Source of the DNA: Paenibacillus larvae subsp. larvae
Lineage (GTDB): Bacteria; Bacillota; Bacilli; Paenibacillales; NBRC-103111
Length of the DNA stretch: 64,000 nucleotides
Direction of reading: 5' to 3'
NCBI RefSeq assembly: GCF_002003265.1
Contig: NZ_CP019687.1
Location: 2,418,001-2,482,000 of the forward strand
A program made the translations under genes and the position numbers. The first letter of the stretch is position 1. The number at the start of each line of letters is the position of its first letter. This document shows positions 60,093 through 64,000 of the stretch, in pieces. The notes under the pieces were generated by a model, which saw only the letters and a list, made by a program, of their open reading frames with translations, did no database searches and had not been told where the DNA came from.

Positions 60093-62747
60093 TTATTTCG
60101 CTTCGTACCAGTTTTCCCCTTCATCCACTTCCACTTTCAAGGGAACGTCAAGAGCAAGAGCCTGTTCCATCACTTCCGGCACTAGCTTTTTTATGGTCTC
60201 CAATTCATCTTCCGGTACTTCAAAAATTAATTCGTCATGTACTTGCAGCAGCATTGTACTCTTCAGTTTTTCCTGTTTAAGACGCTCATCCATTTGAACC
60301 ATGGCAAGCTTGATAATATCCGCAGCTGTGCCTTGGATAGGCGTATTCATGGCTGTACGCTCGGCAAAAGAACGCAGGTTGTAATTTGATGCATTAATTT
60401 CAGGCAAGTATCTGCGGCGCTGGAGAAGTGTCGTTACGTAACCCTGTGTTTTGGCTTCCCTGATAATGGAGTCCATATAATTGCGGACTCCGCGGAATAC
60501 AGAAAAATACTGCTCGATAAACCGGGAAGCTTCTTTCCGCGTAATCCCAAGGTTCTGGGATAAGCCGTAATCGCTGATTCCATATACAATTCCGAAGTTA
60601 ACCGCCTTGGCAGAACGCCTCATATTAGCGTCCACTTCCGCTTCGCTAACCCCAAACACATCCATAGCAGTCTTAGTATGGATATCCATATCCTTGACGA
60701 AAGCTTCCTTCAGCTTTTCGTCCCCTGAGATATGAGCGAGTACACGAAGTTCAATTTGCGAATAATCCGCAGCCAGAATATGCCATCCGGGTTTCGATGG
60801 AACAAAAACCTTGCGGATCTTGCGCCCTTCCTCCAGGCGGATCGGAATATTTTGCAGATTCGGATACTGGCTGGAAAGCCTGCCTGTCGCCGCGATGGTC
60901 TGGCGGTAATACGTATGCACCTTTCCTGTGTCCGGACGGACTTCTTTAAGCAATCCCTCCACATATGTGGATTGAAGCTTTGCCAGCGTCCGGTAATGAA
61001 GGATATCACCGACAATATCATGATAAGGAGCCAGCTTCTCCAGCACCTCGGCATCCGTCGAATAACCTGTCTTCGTTTTCTTTTGAACAGGCAGCTGCAG
61101 TTTTTCGAACAATACTTCACCCAGTTGTTTCGGTGAATTAATATTGAAAGTCATCCCTGCCTGCTCGTAGATGCGGTCCATAATAGTTTTAAGCTGGTCT
61201 GATATTTCCGTACCGAGCTGCTTAAGGCTTTCCTTATCCACCTTTATCCCGGCCAATTCCATTTCTGCAAGCACACCTGCAAGCGGGTGCTCAAGCTCAT
61301 AATAAAGCTCTTGCATCCCGCTTTCTTCCAGCTTCGCTTTCAAAACCGGAACAAGGCGGGATACACGCTCCGCCTTCAAAGAAAGGTTCTCTCCAAGCAG
61401 GTGTTCCTCCGGCAGTTTAAATTTAGCCCCTTTTCCAAACACCTGTTCATCAGCAGGAAGGGAAGCCACCGAATATTTGCCGGCAACCCCGCTTAATGTA
61501 AGTGTGGATTCCGTAGGATCAAGCAGATACGATGCGAGCAATACGTCAAAAGAGACCCCGCGAAGCTTAATACCTTTCCAGGACAAAGCCAGTTGGGCCC
61601 GATGCTTATCGAATATCCATTTTTCCTTGTCCGCGTCCGAAAGCCACTGGCGGATCGGCTCCGCATTAACGGATTGCAGCGTTTCAAAAGCTAGAAAATA
61701 CCCTTTGTTTCCGTCATAAAGCCCCAATCCTGCTATATCTGAATGATGGGGATTCTCTCCCACTACTTCCACATGGATAGCCTTGATATAATCTAAAACA
61801 GCTTCCAGAACGGCAAGCTGATCTTCTTTTATCACTTCAAATGGGACGGGGTCTTCCTCTTTGCCGGCTTCCTTACCTGTTTCTCCGTTCCCAAAATCGA
61901 GTTTTTCCAGCAAAGACTTGAACTCCAGCTTGCGGAACATTTCCTGAAGCTTGGGTCCTTCATAGCCCTCATAAACAAGCTCATCCCATTCTGTAGACAT
62001 CGGAACTTCACGGAAAATAGTCGCCAATTCCTTGCTCATCCGGGCTAAGTCCGCATTTTCCTTCACTTTTTCTTTCATTTTGCCTTTCAGTTCATCAGCA
62101 TGCTCAAGAACAGATTCAACAGAGCCGTATTCATGCAAAAGTTTAAGAGCCGTTTTCTCTCCTACGCCGGGAATACCAGGGATATTATCGGAAGAATCCC
62201 CCATCAGGCCCTTCATATCGATGATTTGTTCCGGCTTTAATCCGTATTTTTCTTCGATTTCTTTTGGACCGTAATGCTCCACTTCACTGATGCCTTTACG
62301 TGTAATCGCAACTGTCACATAATCGGAGGCAAGCTGAAGCATGTCCTTATCTCCGGAAACCAGCATAACATGCTTCTTTTTTTCGTCAGCAGCTCTGGTC
62401 AAGGTACCGATAATATCGTCTGCTTCATAACCCTCCAGCTCAAACTGGCGAATGCCGAAAGCGTTCAGAAGCTCTTTGATTAAAGGAAATTGTTCAGATA
62501 GCTCCGAAGGGGTTTTGGCCCTTCCCCCTTTATACTCTTTATATTCTTTATGTCGAAACGTCACTTTTCCCGCATCAAAAGCAACGAGAAAGTGGGTCGG
62601 TTTTTCCTCTTCAATCAGCCTCAATAACATGGTGGTAAACCCATACACCGCATTTGTGTGCAGCCCGCTGGAATTACTCAGCAGAGGCAGGGCATAAAAA
62701 GCCCGGTTTGCAATACTATTCCCATCAATTATGATTAATTTTTCCAT
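60093..62747 (-). CDS. polA: DNA polymerase I
   Basis: An 884-residue enzyme. The N-terminal 5'-3' nuclease (1-290; LIIIDGNSIANRAFYALPLL, GYEADDIIGTL, GLMGDSSDNIPGIPGVGEKT) is complete. The 3'-5' exonuclease-like domain (about 300-460) lacks the DEDD acids, as in other Bacillales, so proofreading is absent. The polymerase domain has ADYSQIELRVLAH, RRSAKAVNFGIVYGISDYGL and LLQVHDELIFEVPE. Start at ATG 62747 behind GGGGTGG. Confidence 0.96.
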   Translation of the reverse strand: MEKLIIIDGNSIANRAFYALPLLSNSSGLHTNAVYGFTTMLLRLIEEEKPTHFLVAFDAGKVTFRHKEYKEYKGGRAKTPSELSEQFPLIKELLNAFGIRQFELEGYEADDIIGTLTRAADEKKKHVMLVSGDKDMLQLASDYVTVAITRKGISEVEHYGPKEIEEKYGLKPEQIIDMKGLMGDSSDNIPGIPGVGEKTALKLLHEYGSVESVLEHADELKGKMKEKVKENADLARMSKELATIFREVPMSTEWDELVYEGYEGPKLQEMFRKLEFKSLLEKLDFGNGETGKEAGKEEDPVPFEVIKEDQLAVLEAVLDYIKAIHVEVVGENPHHSDIAGLGLYDGNKGYFLAFETLQSVNAEPIRQWLSDADKEKWIFDKHRAQLALSWKGIKLRGVSFDVLLASYLLDPTESTLTLSGVAGKYSVASLPADEQVFGKGAKFKLPEEHLLGENLSLKAERVSRLVPVLKAKLEESGMQELYYELEHPLAGVLAEMELAGIKVDKESLKQLGTEISDQLKTIMDRIYEQAGMTFNINSPKQLGEVLFEKLQLPVQKKTKTGYSTDAEVLEKLAPYHDIVGDILHYRTLAKLQSTYVEGLLKEVRPDTGKVHTYYRQTIAATGRLSSQYPNLQNIPIRLEEGRKIRKVFVPSKPGWHILAADYSQIELRVLAHISGDEKLKEAFVKDMDIHTKTAMDVFGVSEAEVDANMRRSAKAVNFGIVYGISDYGLSQNLGITRKEASRFIEQYFSVFRGVRNYMDSIIREAKTQGYVTTLLQRRRYLPEINASNYNLRSFAERTAMNTPIQGTAADIIKLAMVQMDERLKQEKLKSTMLLQVHDELIFEVPEDELETIKKLVPEVMEQALALDVPLKVEVDEGENWYEAK

Positions 62748-62973
62748 GGTCCACCCCAATTTTTCACGTACTATTCTCATGATAGCATAGGAACCGTAAA
62801 TAAAAAAATGAATCCCCACATAAACATAAGTAACATCCGAAAGGAAAATTTGTCCTTTCTAATATTTTAGAAAAAAGTTCCAAATGCGGAAATTCCTCTG
62901 TATCCATTAAATGTCGCGTTAGAGAACGGATAATCCGCTTGGACGAAAAGACGCAAGTGAAGGAGGACCCTGC

Positions 62974-63720
62974 ATGAGCTCCTTTTTTTTCCCTCAGAAA
63001 AAGGTCGTCTTTTTCGATATGAACAACACACTTGTAGACCGAAGAAGGTGTTTTGATTTCGCTTTTGTGGACGCGTTAAGTGAATTTACAGGAAGATGGG
63101 CCCCTGAAGCCAGCACATGGACGGCCCAGGATGCTCTTCACAGTTACAAGCTGGAATGGAGCCGTGCCCGGAAAGCGGAAGATAAGCCCCCCCTATCCTC
63201 TGAGGAAATCCGTATCCGTTCCCTGAAAAAAGCTCTGGAACCCTATCCGATCAGGGTGAACGAGGCATTTGCCAAAATTTTTTTTGATCAGGTGGAACTG
63301 GCTGAAGAAAAGTACGTATCCCTTTTTCCGGGCGTTGAGGAAGTACTGAATGAACTATCAAAAAGGTATAAACTGGCTATTATCAGTAACGGAAAACGAT
63401 CCAGACTGGAACGGAATCTGCGGAATCTGAAGCTGGAACGCTGGTTCCCCGAACACCTGATCTTCAGCTCGCTCAAAAACGGTCCCAGAAAACCGCACTC
63501 CGCCTTGTTTGAGGCTGCCATGAAAGCAACCGGAACAAAACCGATTGAAGGTGTTATGGTAGGAAATTCCTGGAAAAATGATATTATCGGAGCCACACGC
63601 TGCGGACTTGATGCCATTTGGATTTATCCCGCCCACGCCAAAAAAATATCCCGACGCAAGGTCGGGAAGCATAAAATTCTCATTATAAAAGCCGTGAAAC
63701 AGCTTGATTCCGTACTGTAG
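62974..63720 (+). CDS. HAD-superfamily hydrolase with altered motif I
   Basis: A 248-residue HAD hydrolase with C1-type cap. Motif I reads VVFFDMNNTLVD: the nucleophile aspartate is present, but the second aspartate of DxD is asparagine. Motif II is AIISNGK, the motif III lysine is in GPRKPHSALF, and motif IV is VMVGNSWKNDIIGA. Phosphatases need the second acid for general acid catalysis, so this may be a slow phosphatase or act on another substrate. A good GGAGG precedes the ATG. The 62748-62973 region before it is intergenic. Confidence 0.85.
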   Translation: MSSFFFPQKKVVFFDMNNTLVDRRRCFDFAFVDALSEFTGRWAPEASTWTAQDALHSYKLEWSRARKAEDKPPLSSEEIRIRSLKKALEPYPIRVNEAFAKIFFDQVELAEEKYVSLFPGVEEVLNELSKRYKLAIISNGKRSRLERNLRNLKLERWFPEHLIFSSLKNGPRKPHSALFEAAMKATGTKPIEGVMVGNSWKNDIIGATRCGLDAIWIYPAHAKKISRRKVGKHKILIIKAVKQLDSVL

Positions 63721-63830
63721 CCAGCTGATTTTTTCTTGTTTTCCGTGCGGAGCGGCCATTTTCACGGCTTTGCTCTGCTTGGGCGTGCGGCTGGCCCGTT
63801 TTCTGGTCCCTTTAGGGCTGAAACTTACAC

Positions 63831-64000
63831 TTATCCCTGTCCGGAACGGGTTTTAGCCGCTGCCGCCTTGGCGGCTCTTGTGCGATTGACAAGCTTATGC
63901 AGAATCAGGATAAGTCTTGCATTGAGCACTACAAGGGTACCGAGAAGAATAAGCAGATACTCGTCTTCATTGGCCTGCATGGCCGGTATAAGCTCCAAAG
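63831..64000 (-). CDS. C-terminal end of a small hydrophobic protein, partial
   Basis: The minus frame is open from the window edge to TAA at 63833-63831. It contains one hydrophobic segment (EYLLILLGTLVVLNARLILI) followed by an Ala/Arg/Lys-rich tail. An ATG at 63980 (MQANEDEYLL), with GGAG 12 bases upstream, could make it a complete 49-residue membrane protein; otherwise it continues beyond the window. No family is recognised. Confidence 0.5.
   Translation of the reverse strand, partial: LELIPAMQANEDEYLLILLGTLVVLNARLILILHKLVNRTRAAKAAAAKTRSGQG

Overview
The window looks like a Paenibacillus chromosome, most probably Paenibacillus larvae or a close relative. This is inferred from gene content, not from a database match. 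The evidence is Bacillales housekeeping order (polA-mutM-ytaF-coaE, nrdR), an alpha/beta-type spore SASP gene, Gram-positive ribosome binding sites with many TTG starts, a PBSX-type phage tail operon, a binary-toxin B-component gene and a chitin-binding protein. Most genes lie on the minus strand.

Region 1 (1-16.9 kb) starts with the 3' end of a chitin-binding protein gene. A complete contractile-tail cassette in PBSX order (xkdJ to xkdX) follows, read leftward and ending in holin and endolysin. It includes a programmed -1 frameshift in the tail chaperone gene and a tail fibre with ten kelch repeats. To its right lie an ArpU-type late activator, a Cro/CI-type repressor and an ImmA-like protease around an operator-bearing divergent promoter region. 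No terminase, portal, capsid, integrase or replication gene is visible. I read this as a headless tail module, that is, a candidate R-type tailocin or a decayed prophage that kept its regulation.

Region 2 (16.9-27.5 kb) is an accessory region. It holds a truncated duplicate of a membrane protein gene and an AT-rich three-gene cassette (85-aa protein, NA37/NdpA-like protein, membrane protein) that is a candidate undescribed defence system. It also holds three tandem copies (one cut by an IS3 remnant) of a lipoprotein gene facing a small partner gene. The intact partner sits in an operon with a YbfG-like DUF1906/peptidoglycan-binding protein.

Region 3 (27.7-34.9 kb) is a leftward operon of largely uncharacterised metabolic families (OPT transporter, DUF917, DUF1177, AroM, M29-like peptidase, 62-aa protein) behind an IclR regulator. 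Region 4 (34.9-42 kb) has a RodA/FtsW-type SEDS gene, an ECF module with a fused ATPase-EcfT protein, bioY behind a BirA-like operator, namA, and a MerR-like/coiled-coil regulator.

Region 5 (42-47.2 kb) contains an iota/PA-type binary-toxin B-component gene interrupted by an IS256-family element with a readable target duplication, plus a truncated copy of its own 5' end. Region 6 (47.3-52.3 kb) is the glucose PTS (glcT, leader terminator with overlapping RAT-like site, crr, ptsG, ptsI). Region 7 (52.4-56.1 kb) is a sugar ABC importer locus in decay: the second permease is frameshifted and the RpiR regulator is truncated. Region 8 (56.3-64 kb) is conserved core: nrdR, ssp, a lytic transglycosylase, coaE, ytaF, mutM, polA and a HAD hydrolase.
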